From Sphingomonas sp. CCH9-E2 (lineage in GTDB: Bacteria; Pseudomonadota; Alphaproteobacteria; Sphingomonadales; Sphingomonadaceae), in the NCBI RefSeq assembly GCF_001557215.1, contig NZ_LSJM01000352.1:1-14122 (forward strand): a stretch of DNA of 14,122 nucleotides, written 5' to 3'. Below the pieces are notes generated by a model. It was not told the DNA's origin. It saw nothing but the letters and a program-made list of their open reading frames with translations, and ran no database searches. The position numbers and the translations under genes are program-made. Below are positions 1 to 7,155 of the stretch, piece after piece. Numbering within the stretch: the stretch's first letter is position 1; every line of letters begins with the position of its first letter.

Positions 1-432
1 GCGCTGACCCGCCACGACTGGCGCACGCCCGCCTGGATCTGGCTGGTCCCGTTCGTTGCGGCGCTGATCATCTATCTGATCGGCAGCGCCGCGGTGTTGG
101 GTCTTCGCTATCCGGTGCGTTGGATCGCCGGGCTGGGCGTCGGGGCGGGCCTGCTCCTGTCGGCTGCCAATAATCTTGGACCCCCGGGCGGGTTCGAGCG
201 CGGGATCGCGCAAGTGTGGGAGTGGAGCGTCAACGGGCCGATCGGGATCGACTTTCTGCTGAGCGGCGGCGAGGACAGCCTGTCCTATTGGCGCCCCGGG
301 ACCGGCAAGCGCTATGTCCAGATCTGGACGGCGCTGCCCGCGATCGGTGGCTGGGCGGTCGCCGCTGCCGCCTGGTTCTCCGTCGCGCTCGCGCTGTTCG
401 GCCTGGCGATCCGCCGCCACTGGGAGCGCTAG
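1..432 (+). CDS. Membrane protein of unknown function, C-terminal part
   Basis: The reading frame is open from the first base of the window to a TAG at 430-432, so the start lies upstream and only the last 143 residues are visible. Three hydrophobic stretches suitable for membrane helices can be seen: about residues 11-35 (begins AWIWLVPFVAAL), 40-57 and 112-138. A longer polar loop containing GPPGGFERG and a YWRPGTGKRY segment separates the last two. The C-terminus (IRRHWER) is basic and, by the positive-inside rule, probably cytoplasmic. I do not recognise the family and assign no function. The next gene starts 110 bases downstream on the same strand behind its own Shine-Dalgarno and a leader hairpin, so the two need not be one operon. 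The possible GTG start at base 94 is internal to the open frame and is not used. Confidence 0.7.
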   Translation, partial: ALTRHDWRTPAWIWLVPFVAALIIYLIGSAAVLGLRYPVRWIAGLGVGAGLLLSAANNLGPPGGFERGIAQVWEWSVNGPIGIDFLLSGGEDSLSYWRPGTGKRYVQIWTALPAIGGWAVAAAAWFSVALALFGLAIRRHWER

Positions 433-461
433 GCCCCCACGACTTCTGCTTTTCACGAAAG

Positions 462-481
462 GCTCATGCCCCGCTCATGCC
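462..481. repeat. Short direct repeat GCTCATGCC x2
   Basis: GCTCATGCC occurs at 462-470 and again at 473-481, an 11-base period, followed by a partial third copy (GCTCAC) at 483. It lies in the 109-base gap before the receptor gene. One helical turn between copies would suit a protein binding side by side, but the repeat is short and could be chance. Confidence 0.35.
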
Positions 482-493
482 GCTCACCCGGCG

Positions 494-514
494 TGCGCGA
501 TAGCCCTTCGCGCA
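494..514 (+). promoter_or_regulatory. Leader hairpin upstream of the TonB-dependent receptor
   Basis: TGCGCGA (494-500) and TCGCGCA (508-514) form a perfect 7-bp stem with a 7-base loop (TAGCCCT). It ends 12 bases before the Shine-Dalgarno GAAAGG (527-532) that serves the ATG at 542. No T-run follows, so a simple intrinsic terminator is unlikely. A structured leader or an operator are both possible. Confidence 0.35.
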
Positions 515-541
515 TCCTGTTCACCTGAAAGGTCGTATCCC

Positions 542-2710
542 ATGTTCGTGTCTCGTCTTGTCGCCAGCTTCCTCGCCACTGCGTCCGTCGTTCCGTTTGC
601 AGCAGCGGCACAGACCCCGCCATCGGCGACGCAGCAGCAAGAACCCAAGCCTGCGCCCGCCAAGCCCGAGGAGGTGACGATCACCGGCGGTCGCGAGGCG
701 GTGACGGTGTCGACCGACCGGATGAGCTTCGATGTCGGCAAGGACCTGCAGGTCCAGACCGGGACCGTTGCCGACGCGCTGCGCAATGTCCCCGGGGTCG
801 AGGTCGATGTGGAAGGGCGCGTCAGCCTGCGCGGCGATCAGGGCGTCACGATCCTGATCGACGGCCGCCCCTCGGCAATGATGCGCGGTGAATCGCGCGG
901 CAATGTGCTGCTGACCATGCCTGCTGGGCAGATCGAGCGGGTTGAGGTCATCAGCACCCCCTCAGCCGCGTTCAGCCCGGAGGGGTCGGCGGGGGTCATC
1001 AACCTCGTGACTCGGCGCACACGAAGCAACACCCGATCGGTGACCGTCCGAGCCAATATCGGTGGCGAAGGGCGCGGCGGCGTCAGCGCGAGCGTCGCGA
1101 ACTCCAGCGGGCCGCTCACGCTGACCGGCGAACTCAACTATCGGCGCTTCACGACCGAGAGCGGCCTCGTCCAGGACCGGGTGCGGATCGATGGCAGCAA
1201 CACGCTGACCAGTCGGCAGGAGAGCCTTCAGGACAACATGATGTCGGCGCGGAGCGCGCGTTTCGGCGTGGACTATGACGTCGACAAGAAGAACAGGCTG
1301 AGCGCCGAGTTCAACTGGCGCAACAACCGCGTCGAAAGCGATCGCGACGACAGCGTCGTCGGCGCGGCCGCCGGCGGCGGCTATGATCGCGAATCGGACA
1401 TGAGCATGCGGATGCGCGCGATCGGCGGCCGTGCATCGTGGCGCAAGACCATCGCAACCGGCCATGAGCTTTCAGCAGATGTCGAACTGGAGCAGTTCCG
1501 CATGCGCCGCGAGATCGAAGGGGTCACGACCCCGGCTGGCGGCAGTTCGGCGTACGAGCGCATCCGCAATGCGGGCGACCGGTCGGACCTCAACATCAAG
1601 CTCGATTACAAACGCCCGATGGGCGAAGGGCGCTCGCTCAATATCGGCTATCAGGGCGAGGTCAGCGAGACCGATTTCGACTTTGCGGGCGCGCGCGGCG
1701 GGAGCTTCGACACGCTGACGCCGGTCGCCGGGCTGACCAATCGCTTCGATCTGCGCCAGCGCGTCCATGCGCTGTTCGCGACCTTTCAGATCGACACCGG
1801 CGAGCTGGAACTCCAGCCGGGGCTGCGGCTCGAGCAGGTCGACCTGGACCTCAATCAGATTACCGACGGGGTGCGCGCCGAGAACGACTATTTCCGCGCC
1901 TATCCGACGTTGCATCTCGGCTACGAACTGTCGGCAAGCCAGAAGCTGCGCGCGAGCTACAGTCGCCGGGTCCAGCGCCCTTCGGGTCAGGATCTGAACC
2001 CCTACACCCTCTATATCGACCCGCTGAACCTGCGCCGTGGCAACCCGGATCTGCTGCCCGAAGTGACCGATTCGTTCGAGCTGGGCTGGCATCTGCGCAA
2101 GGGCGGAGCATTTTATTCGGTCACCGCCTTCTACCGCACTTCGCGCGGCGGCGTGACCGATATCGTCACCGATCTGGGAGGCGTGTTCCTGACGACGCGC
2201 GCCAATCTGGCCACCGGCGAGCGCGCGGGCGTCGAACTCATCGCCAATGGCAAGCTGTCCAAGACGCTCAGCTACAACGCGTCCGCCACATTTATGTGGA
2301 ACGAGATCGACGCGCGGATCGGCGGTTTGGCGGCACCACGATCGGGTACCAGCGGTACGTTGCGCGCGAACCTGACCTGGCAGCCGACCCAGAAGGATTA
2401 TGTGCAAGTCAGCGGCTTCTTGTCGGGCGACCAGCTGTTGGCGCAGGGCTATCGCCGGTCGGACGGCGTTCTCAACCTTGGCTATCGTCGCAAACTAAAC
2501 GACCGGTTCAGTCTGATGCTGACGGCCCAGAATGTGCTCGATTCAGCCAAGCAACTGACGTTCATCGAGACACCGACATTGCGCGACCGGTTCGAACAGC
2601 GCGGCGCAGGCCGGATTTTACTGTTCGGTGTGACCTACACGCTCGGCCAGAGCAACCGCCGCCGCAATGAGCCGGGCTTCGATTTCGATCAGGGAAGTGT
2701 GCCGCAGTGA
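542..2710 (+). CDS. TonB-dependent outer-membrane receptor (plug plus OMP_b-brl_3-type barrel)
   Basis: A 722-residue outer-membrane active transporter that would import an unidentified ligand using TonB/ExbBD energy. The frame opens upstream at 314, but ATG 542 is chosen: GAAAGG lies 9 bases before it and the protein then begins with a classic Sec signal peptide (MFVSRLVASFLATASVV, cleavage probably near residue 23). A Gln/Pro-rich linker precedes a TonB-box-like EEVTITG at 43-49. The plug follows: VADALRNVPGVEVD, GRVSLRG, VTILIDGRPS, the pattern of QIERVEVISTPSAAFSPEG and GVINLVTRR. The remainder is a beta-barrel with alternating aromatic strands. The end (after TYTLGQ) carries a charged tail and no terminal Phe, as in the outer-membrane beta-barrel family PF14905. 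There is no obvious N-terminal carboxypeptidase-like or STN signalling domain. Neighbouring carbohydrate genes are convergent, so a sugar substrate is only a guess. Confidence 0.9.
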   Translation: MFVSRLVASFLATASVVPFAAAAQTPPSATQQQEPKPAPAKPEEVTITGGREAVTVSTDRMSFDVGKDLQVQTGTVADALRNVPGVEVDVEGRVSLRGDQGVTILIDGRPSAMMRGESRGNVLLTMPAGQIERVEVISTPSAAFSPEGSAGVINLVTRRTRSNTRSVTVRANIGGEGRGGVSASVANSSGPLTLTGELNYRRFTTESGLVQDRVRIDGSNTLTSRQESLQDNMMSARSARFGVDYDVDKKNRLSAEFNWRNNRVESDRDDSVVGAAAGGGYDRESDMSMRMRAIGGRASWRKTIATGHELSADVELEQFRMRREIEGVTTPAGGSSAYERIRNAGDRSDLNIKLDYKRPMGEGRSLNIGYQGEVSETDFDFAGARGGSFDTLTPVAGLTNRFDLRQRVHALFATFQIDTGELELQPGLRLEQVDLDLNQITDGVRAENDYFRAYPTLHLGYELSASQKLRASYSRRVQRPSGQDLNPYTLYIDPLNLRRGNPDLLPEVTDSFELGWHLRKGGAFYSVTAFYRTSRGGVTDIVTDLGGVFLTTRANLATGERAGVELIANGKLSKTLSYNASATFMWNEIDARIGGLAAPRSGTSGTLRANLTWQPTQKDYVQVSGFLSGDQLLAQGYRRSDGVLNLGYRRKLNDRFSLMLTAQNVLDSAKQLTFIETPTLRDRFEQRGAGRILLFGVTYTLGQSNRRRNEPGFDFDQGSVPQ

Positions 2711-2855
2711 AGCGAACCGGCGCGCCACCGTTTATCTCTTACGCCTCCATGTCCGCTTTCTGTGCGTCGCTGCATATCGATGAATCGCGGATTGAGGGCG
2801 CATTCCCGACTGGCCGGTTCCGCCAACACGGCTCGGCAGCTCCTCGGCCGGTAGC

Positions 2856-2871
2856 TGACAGGCAGCTGTCA
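2856..2871. repeat. Inverted repeat TGACAG-GCAG-CTGTCA
   Basis: Perfect 6-bp arms with a 4-base centre, in the gap between two converging genes. It could be a weak hairpin ending transcription or a protein-binding palindrome. Its arm/centre geometry resembles the repeat 30 bases further on. Confidence 0.4.
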
Positions 2872-2901
2872 ACGCTCGATCGAGGGAAGGGGACATTAGC
2901 C

Positions 2902-2919
2902 CAGTTCAGACGTGAACTG
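2902..2919. repeat. Inverted repeat CAGTTCA-GACG-TGAACTG
   Basis: Perfect 7-bp arms around a 4-base centre. There is no T-run on either side, so it is more like an operator-style palindrome or a Rho-associated hairpin than an intrinsic terminator. It is far from any gene start in this window, which argues against a promoter-proximal operator role. Confidence 0.45.
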
Positions 2920-3063
2920 CTTCGCTGGCCGTCGGGGATTTGGTGGTCGTGATCGTTCGGACGGCGTCCTACAAGAATATGTTATGCGGTTCATTGCACC
3001 CGTTGCAAAATTCCTCATCGAGGCACTGACAGCACTGCGTCGGTGGATCGCGGTCGACGGTGA

Positions 3064-4077
3064 TCATGACAGTCCCAATATGCGCCGGTACAGCCGGATA
3101 TACTCATCAGCCATACGCTCGACGGAGAAACGCCCCCGGACGCGTTCGCGCACCGTCGCGCGATCAAGATCGCCAACGCGGGCGATCGCGGCGACCGCAT
3201 CGTCGACCGAATCGACGATGAAGCCAGTCACGCCGTCCTCAATCAATTCGGGCATGGATCCGCGGCACATCGCGATCACCGGCGTGCCACACGCCATCGC
3301 CTCGATCACCGAAAGCCCGAAGGGTTCGTCGAAGTTGATCAGGTGCAGCAGCGCGCGCGCATTGCCAAGCGCCGCCACGCGCCGCGCCCCGCCGACTGCG
3401 CCGTGATAGTGGACCGCCGCGCCATCGACCTGCGGCATCACCATGTCGCGGTGATAGCCTTCATCCTGGACGATGCCGTACATGTGCAGCGGGATGCCGC
3501 ACGCGCGCGCCGCGGCGATCGCCTCGACCGCGCCCTTGTCCGGATGGATTCGCCCGAAGAACAGCAGGTCTGCGCCGCCCCCCGGATTCAGCGGAAACGC
3601 GTCCATCGGAATGCCGTGATGGATCGTCGCGGCATAGCGCAGGTCGGGGTGGCGGTCGGCGTCGCTGATCGCGACATAATGCACACGATCTTGATAGGGC
3701 GCGTACATCGGCAGGATGCGATCCGACGAGAACCCGTGAATCGTGGTGACGATCGGCGTGCGAGTCAGGTTGGCAAAGGCATGCGCCGGGAAATCCGCCT
3801 GATTGTGGATGATGTCGAACGCGTCGGCGCGCTCGAAGACATGCGCTAAGTGCCGGAATTCCCACACCTTCGCGTCGATCGACGGATCTTCGTTGTACGA
3901 CGCCGGCACCACGCCATCGAGAGTCGCAGCGGTGACGCTGTCGCGCGTGGCGAACAGGGTGACGTCGATTCCGCGCGCCACCAGCGCCTCGGTCAACAGG
4001 CTGGTGACCAGCTCCCACGGCCCGTAGTGGCGCGGCGGCGTGCGCCAGGCGATCGGGGCCAGCATCGCGATGCGCAT
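3064..4077 (-). CDS. Glycosyltransferase family 4 (GT-B fold)
   Basis: A 337-residue retaining glycosyltransferase predicted to move a sugar from a nucleotide-sugar donor to an unknown acceptor in the cytoplasm. The N-terminal Rossmann half begins MRIAMLAPIAW and contains HYGPWE (17-22). The C-terminal half shows the donor-site signatures FFGRIHPDKG (173-182, with R176 and K181) and the family E-x7-E motif, E251-PFGLSVI-E259, followed by AMACGTPVIA and GVTGFIV. ATG 4077 is preferred over TTG 4080 because it forms a TGATG overlap with the stop of the upstream GH13 gene and gives the usual N-terminus for the family. The overlap implies translational coupling and a shared operon. Length is on the short side of normal for GT4 but complete. 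Acceptor and product cannot be read from the sequence; pairing with an alpha-glucosidase suggests an alpha-glucoside. Confidence 0.88.
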   Translation of the reverse strand: MRIAMLAPIAWRTPPRHYGPWELVTSLLTEALVARGIDVTLFATRDSVTAATLDGVVPASYNEDPSIDAKVWEFRHLAHVFERADAFDIIHNQADFPAHAFANLTRTPIVTTIHGFSSDRILPMYAPYQDRVHYVAISDADRHPDLRYAATIHHGIPMDAFPLNPGGGADLLFFGRIHPDKGAVEAIAAARACGIPLHMYGIVQDEGYHRDMVMPQVDGAAVHYHGAVGGARRVAALGNARALLHLINFDEPFGLSVIEAMACGTPVIAMCRGSMPELIEDGVTGFIVDSVDDAVAAIARVGDLDRATVRERVRGRFSVERMADEYIRLYRRILGLS

Positions 4078-5666
4078 CAATTGTCGTCCTGCAATTCGAA
4101 GATCGCGCCTTCATCGGGCCGAAGCGTGCCGTCCATCGCGCGCGGTCCGAGCGTCGACAGCAGGCACCGCATCGGGCGTCGGTCGCTCGGTCGGGGCAAC
4201 GGCACCGGTACGCCGCCAAGGTTGAGTGCGATCAACAGGCGTTCGCTCCCGCGCACACGCTCATAGGCCAGCAGGTCCCCGCCCGTATCGAGCAGCGCGA
4301 TTTCCCCGACCGAAAGCGCCGCATGGGCCCGGCGTAGCGCCAGCAGGTCGCGATAGAGGCTGAGCATCGACCCGGGTTGGCGCTGCTGCGCCGCGACGTT
4401 GCGCGTTCGCCAGTCGGCGTTGAGCGGCAGCCATGGTTCGCCGGTGCTGAAGCCCGCATTGGGGCTGTCGTCCCACGGGAAGGGCGTGCGCGATCGGTCC
4501 CGTCCGATGTCGAGCTGCGGCTGGCGCAGATGTTGCGGATCTCGGACCCGATCGACGGGGATATCGACCCGCCCGATGCCGAGCTCGTCGCCCTGATACA
4601 GCGTCGGCGTGCCGCGCAGCGTGAGCAGCAGCATTGCCGCGACGCGCGCCTGTGCTTCGCCGATCCGCCCGGCGATGCGCGGCGCGTCGTGGCTGCCGAT
4701 CACCCAATTGGGCCAGCCATGCGGGGGCAGAGACGCCTCATAGTCCGCAATCAGCGTGCGCAGCTGCCCCGCTTCCCAGCCCGTTTCGATCAGCTGGAAG
4801 TTGAAAGGCAGCTGCACCTGCGGCCGCTCCGATGTGCCGTACCAGCGCGCATGCCGGGCATTGGGCAGGAAGATTTCGCCGATCAGCAGCCGCTCGCCAT
4901 AGTCATCGGCGATCTCGCGCATTTCCGCCGAGATGGCATGCGCCTCGGGCTGGTCGGTCGAGTGGCGCTGTAGGACGCGGTCGCGCTCGGTTCGGTCGGG
5001 TGTCCAGTCTGGGTTTGGTGGATTGTCGGGCAGGTCCGCCGCCTTCACAATGTGCCACAGCACGTCGATGCGGAACCCGTCGACCCCACGGTCCAGCCAG
5101 AAGCGCATCACATCGAACATCGCCCGTTTGAGCTCGGGGTTGCGCCAGTTGAGGTCCGGCTGCTCCTTCAGGAAGGCGTGCAAATAATATTGGCCGGTCG
5201 CCGCGTCCCACTCCCATGCCGATCCGCCGAAGTCGCTGATCCAGTTGTTGGGCGGCGAACCGTCGGGTTTCGCATCACGCCAGATATACCAGTCGCGTTT
5301 GGGATTATTGCGCGACGCGCGGCTTTCGACAAACCAGGGATGCTGGTCGGAACTGTGGTTCGGCACGAAGTCGAGGATGAGGCGCAACCCCCTGTCATGA
5401 ACCGCCGTCAACAGCCGATCGAACGCCGCAAGGTCGCCGAACATCGGCTCGATCGCGCAATAATCCGCCACGTCATAGCCGAAATCCTTCATCGGCGAGG
5501 GAAAGACCGGCGACAGCCAGATCGCATCGATGCCGAGCGCGACAACATAGTCGAGCCGGTGCTCGATCCCCGCGAGATCGCCGATCCCGTCCCCGTCGCT
5601 GTCCTGGAAGGAGCGCGGGTAGATCTGGTAGATGACCGCGCTCTGCCACCACGGACTTTTAACCAT
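4077..5666 (-). CDS. GH13 alpha-glucosidase (alpha-amylase family)
   Basis: A 529-residue retaining glycoside hydrolase of family GH13, most like oligo-1,6-glucosidase/alpha-glucosidase enzymes. It opens WWQSAVIYQIYPRSFQDS, followed by a DSDGDGIGDL calcium-type loop (22-31). The conserved regions are DFVPNH (99-104), GFRID with nucleophile D201, LIGEI with acid/base E264, and GSHD with transition-state stabiliser D327. The usual NHD of region IV is SHD here (S325). GTPTLYQGDELG (352-363) and a C-terminal beta-domain follow. The frame extends upstream to 5834, but ATG 5666 is chosen because a strong purine-rich site (GGGGGGAGGGG) sits immediately before it and the family N-terminus starts there. 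No signal peptide is visible, so the enzyme is probably cytoplasmic and acts on imported or endogenous oligosaccharides. It is the first gene of a pair with the GT4. Confidence 0.92.
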   Translation of the reverse strand: MVKSPWWQSAVIYQIYPRSFQDSDGDGIGDLAGIEHRLDYVVALGIDAIWLSPVFPSPMKDFGYDVADYCAIEPMFGDLAAFDRLLTAVHDRGLRLILDFVPNHSSDQHPWFVESRASRNNPKRDWYIWRDAKPDGSPPNNWISDFGGSAWEWDAATGQYYLHAFLKEQPDLNWRNPELKRAMFDVMRFWLDRGVDGFRIDVLWHIVKAADLPDNPPNPDWTPDRTERDRVLQRHSTDQPEAHAISAEMREIADDYGERLLIGEIFLPNARHARWYGTSERPQVQLPFNFQLIETGWEAGQLRTLIADYEASLPPHGWPNWVIGSHDAPRIAGRIGEAQARVAAMLLLTLRGTPTLYQGDELGIGRVDIPVDRVRDPQHLRQPQLDIGRDRSRTPFPWDDSPNAGFSTGEPWLPLNADWRTRNVAAQQRQPGSMLSLYRDLLALRRAHAALSVGEIALLDTGGDLLAYERVRGSERLLIALNLGGVPVPLPRPSDRRPMRCLLSTLGPRAMDGTLRPDEGAIFELQDDN

Positions 5667-5743
5667 CGCCCCTCCCCCCACGAAGTCCTTGTGCGCATGT
5701 GCTATAGCGACGAACAAGCCGCCAGGTTCCTCGATTGCCGCGC

Positions 5744-5768
5744 GCCGCCGCCGGTTGTCGGCGGCGGC
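5744..5768 (-). repeat. 10-bp GC-only hairpin in the GH13 leader
   Basis: GCCGCCGCCG (5744-5753) and CGGCGGCGGC (5759-5768) pair perfectly around GTTGT. It would fold very stably in RNA of either strand. It lies about 80 bases upstream of the GH13 start codon. No T-run follows on either strand, so it is not a standard terminator. It could be a structured 5' leader or simply GC-rich codon-like repeat. Confidence 0.45.
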
Positions 5769-5832
5769 CCATCTCGACGTCAACGTTGGTGTGCTTGATT
5801 GGCGATGCCGGTGCAGATGCCGACGCCTCGTC

Positions 5833-5880
5833 ACCGATAGGCTTGCCCCACCGATTGTCTTCTGATCTCATCGGTACCGG
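5833..5880. promoter_or_regulatory. Candidate operator: ACCGAT half-sites in direct and inverted order
   Basis: ACCGAT occurs at 5833-5838 and 5850-5855, and its inverse ATCGGT at 5870-5875. The last merges with an 8-base palindrome CGGTACCG (5872-5879). The site is 165-215 bases upstream of the GH13 start. Repeated half-sites upstream of a sugar-metabolism operon fit a regulator-binding region, but no regulator gene is adjacent on that side and no confident -35/-10 pair was recognised. Confidence 0.3.
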
Positions 5881-6201
5881 ACGGCAGTGAATGCGGTTGG
5901 GCGCTGGCACGCGCTTGGCGAAATTCCCTGGGGGGCCTATCCGGGAGTGCTCGATGGCTGCTTGCGGGACAAGACCACGGCTGGCCGGTTGACTGATATG
6001 GGGCGCAAAGCTGCCATTAGCTGTGTCGCGCCACATCCCATCTCACGTGTGAGGTAAAATGTGGGGAAGCGGTAACTGCGGATTCAAAATATCCCGTTGA
6101 AACAGATAATTAGGTTTGCCTCTTAGATTCCTCCCGCTCCGCCAGTTGCCAGCGCGCTGCATGCTGCAGTCCCGAAAAGACCCCGCGACCTGAGCACCGC
6201 T

Positions 6202-7068
6202 TCAGCGTTCCAGTGCCGAGGCGATGTGCTGGGCGAAGCGGTGGGCGGTGAGCGTTGCGCCGGGTGCTTCGATCAGCGCGATTTCGGTGTCGTCGAGTGG
6301 CGGTAATCCGCTGTCGCGACCGAGCGGCGTCAGGGTGGGCGGGCACATTTCGCGCGGTAGCACCGCGATGCCCAGGCCCGCGCGCACCGCCGCCTGCGTC
6401 CCGGTCAGGCTGGTCGAGGTATAGGCGCAGCGCCACGCCCTCCGCGCCCGATCGAGCGCGGTCACCGCGCGCTTGCGATAGACACAGGGCTGGGGAGAAA
6501 CGATCAACGGCAAGGGGCCATCCTCCGGGATCGATCCCGCGTCGCGTGCCACCCACACCAGCGGCTCGCGCCACACGCGGATGCCGTCGATCGCGACGCC
6601 GGGGTCGCGCTTCAGCAGCACCAGGTCGAACGCACCCGCGCTGAAACCGCGCTGAAGGTTGAGCGTCAGGTCGCAGGTTACTTCGAGTTCCACGCGCGGA
6701 TGCGCTTGCGTGAAGGCCGCGAGCACATCGGGCAGGTGCGCGGTGGCAAAGTCTTCCGGAACACCCAGCCGCACCAGCCCTGCGACATCCGGCTCGGTCA
6801 GTTCGGCCATCGCGGCGTCGTTGAGCCGCAGCATGTGGCGGGCATGCGCAAGCAGTCGTTCCCCCTCCACGGTCAGTGCCACGCGCCGCGCGCCGCGCAC
6901 GAACACGGGGCGGCCCAGCTGATCCTCCAGCCGCCTGATCTGCAGGCTGACGGCCGACTGGGTCCGCCCGACGAGTGGCGCGGCGCGGGTAAAGCTGCCG
7001 GTATCGGCCACCGCGACAAAACTGCGCAGCAAATCAAGGTCAAGCGAACGGTTTGGCATGCGTGTCAT
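6202..7068 (-). CDS. LysR-type transcriptional regulator, divergent from the dab operon
   Basis: A 288-residue regulator. The N-terminal winged helix-turn-helix is clear: LDLLRSFVAVADTGSFTRAA, then GRTQSAVSLQIRRLEDQLG and GARRVALTVEGERLL (about residues 9-68). The C-terminal effector domain (from about residue 93) contains LVRLGVPEDFATAHLPDVL, the usual LysR substrate-binding opening, and GLGIAVLPREM near the end. Full length for the family. Its start lies 87 bases from dabB on the opposite strand, the classic LysR arrangement, so it probably controls dabB-dabA-PII and itself. The small-molecule effector is unknown; CbbR regulators of carbon fixation are one analogy. ATG 7068 is used, but no Shine-Dalgarno precedes it or the in-frame ATG at 7059, so the start is uncertain by three codons and the message may be leaderless. 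Confidence 0.9.
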   Translation of the reverse strand: MTRMPNRSLDLDLLRSFVAVADTGSFTRAAPLVGRTQSAVSLQIRRLEDQLGRPVFVRGARRVALTVEGERLLAHARHMLRLNDAAMAELTEPDVAGLVRLGVPEDFATAHLPDVLAAFTQAHPRVELEVTCDLTLNLQRGFSAGAFDLVLLKRDPGVAIDGIRVWREPLVWVARDAGSIPEDGPLPLIVSPQPCVYRKRAVTALDRARRAWRCAYTSTSLTGTQAAVRAGLGIAVLPREMCPPTLTPLGRDSGLPPLDDTEIALIEAPGATLTAHRFAQHIASALER

Positions 7069-7155
7069 TTGAAAAGCTCATGGATAATATGTCAATTACT
7101 CGTTTTACTCATTGATCGCCATTCGCCAGAGGGCCCCCGCAAAGGAGCCCGCCGA
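7069..7155. promoter_or_regulatory. Divergent lysR/dabB promoter region with TCAAT-N14-ATTGA dyad
   Basis: The 87-base gap is markedly AT-richer than the genes around it. It contains an inverted repeat TCAAT (7092-7096) / ATTGA (7111-7115) enclosing a direct repeat of TTACTC (7096-7101 and 7105-7110). The spacing is longer than the canonical LysR T-N11-A box. On the minus strand TTGACA (7095-7090) followed after 17 bases by TCAAAT is a possible lysR promoter; it would put the transcription start at or just after the first ATG. dabB has a clear Shine-Dalgarno AAGGAG at 7142-7147. Confidence 0.45.

Larger units (their letters stand above)
2711..3063. other. Convergent intergenic region with small palindromes, no gene
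   Basis: This 353-base gap separates the 3' ends of the receptor gene (+) and the glycosyltransferase gene (-). I see no convincing coding sequence: the small frame opening at the GTG at 2707 overlaps the receptor stop, has no good Shine-Dalgarno and has poor amino-acid character. It contains inverted repeats at 2856-2871, 2902-2919 and a weaker TTGCA-N5-TGCAA at 2994-3008. None is followed by a strong T-run, so classical intrinsic terminators are not evident, although transcription from both sides should end here. Confidence 0.5.
5667..6201. other. 535-base gene-free region: leader of the GH13 operon and lysR 3' flank
   Basis: No convincing gene is found on either strand. The frames present are extensions or shadows with arginine- and proline-rich composition. 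The part nearest the GH13 gene holds its Shine-Dalgarno, a 10-bp GC hairpin (5744-5768) and a group of ACCGAT/ATCGGT half-sites (5833-5875). The part from about 5990 to 6130 is more AT-rich than the surroundings and contains a CTCAC-GT-GTGAG dyad at 6042-6053. A CTGCA-TGC-TGCAG repeat (6157-6169) lies just past the lysR stop, but no T-run makes it a clear terminator. Confidence 0.5.

Noticed and set aside
314..541. Upstream extension of the receptor reading frame
   Set aside because: It would overlap the preceding membrane-protein gene and hide the signal peptide; ATG 542 has a Shine-Dalgarno and starts with a proper leader sequence.
2707..2952. 81-codon frame after the receptor gene starting at an overlapping GTG
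   Set aside because: No good ribosome site, no recognisable motif and atypical composition; it crosses two palindromes in a convergent intergenic region.
5667..5834. Upstream extension of the GH13 reading frame
   Set aside because: The extra 56 residues are Arg/His-rich with no family similarity, and a strong Shine-Dalgarno precedes the ATG at 5666.
6700..7155. Upstream extension of the dabB reading frame
   Set aside because: It runs antisense through lysR and is low-quality sequence; AAGGAG before ATG 7156 and the hydrophobic N-terminus fix the start.
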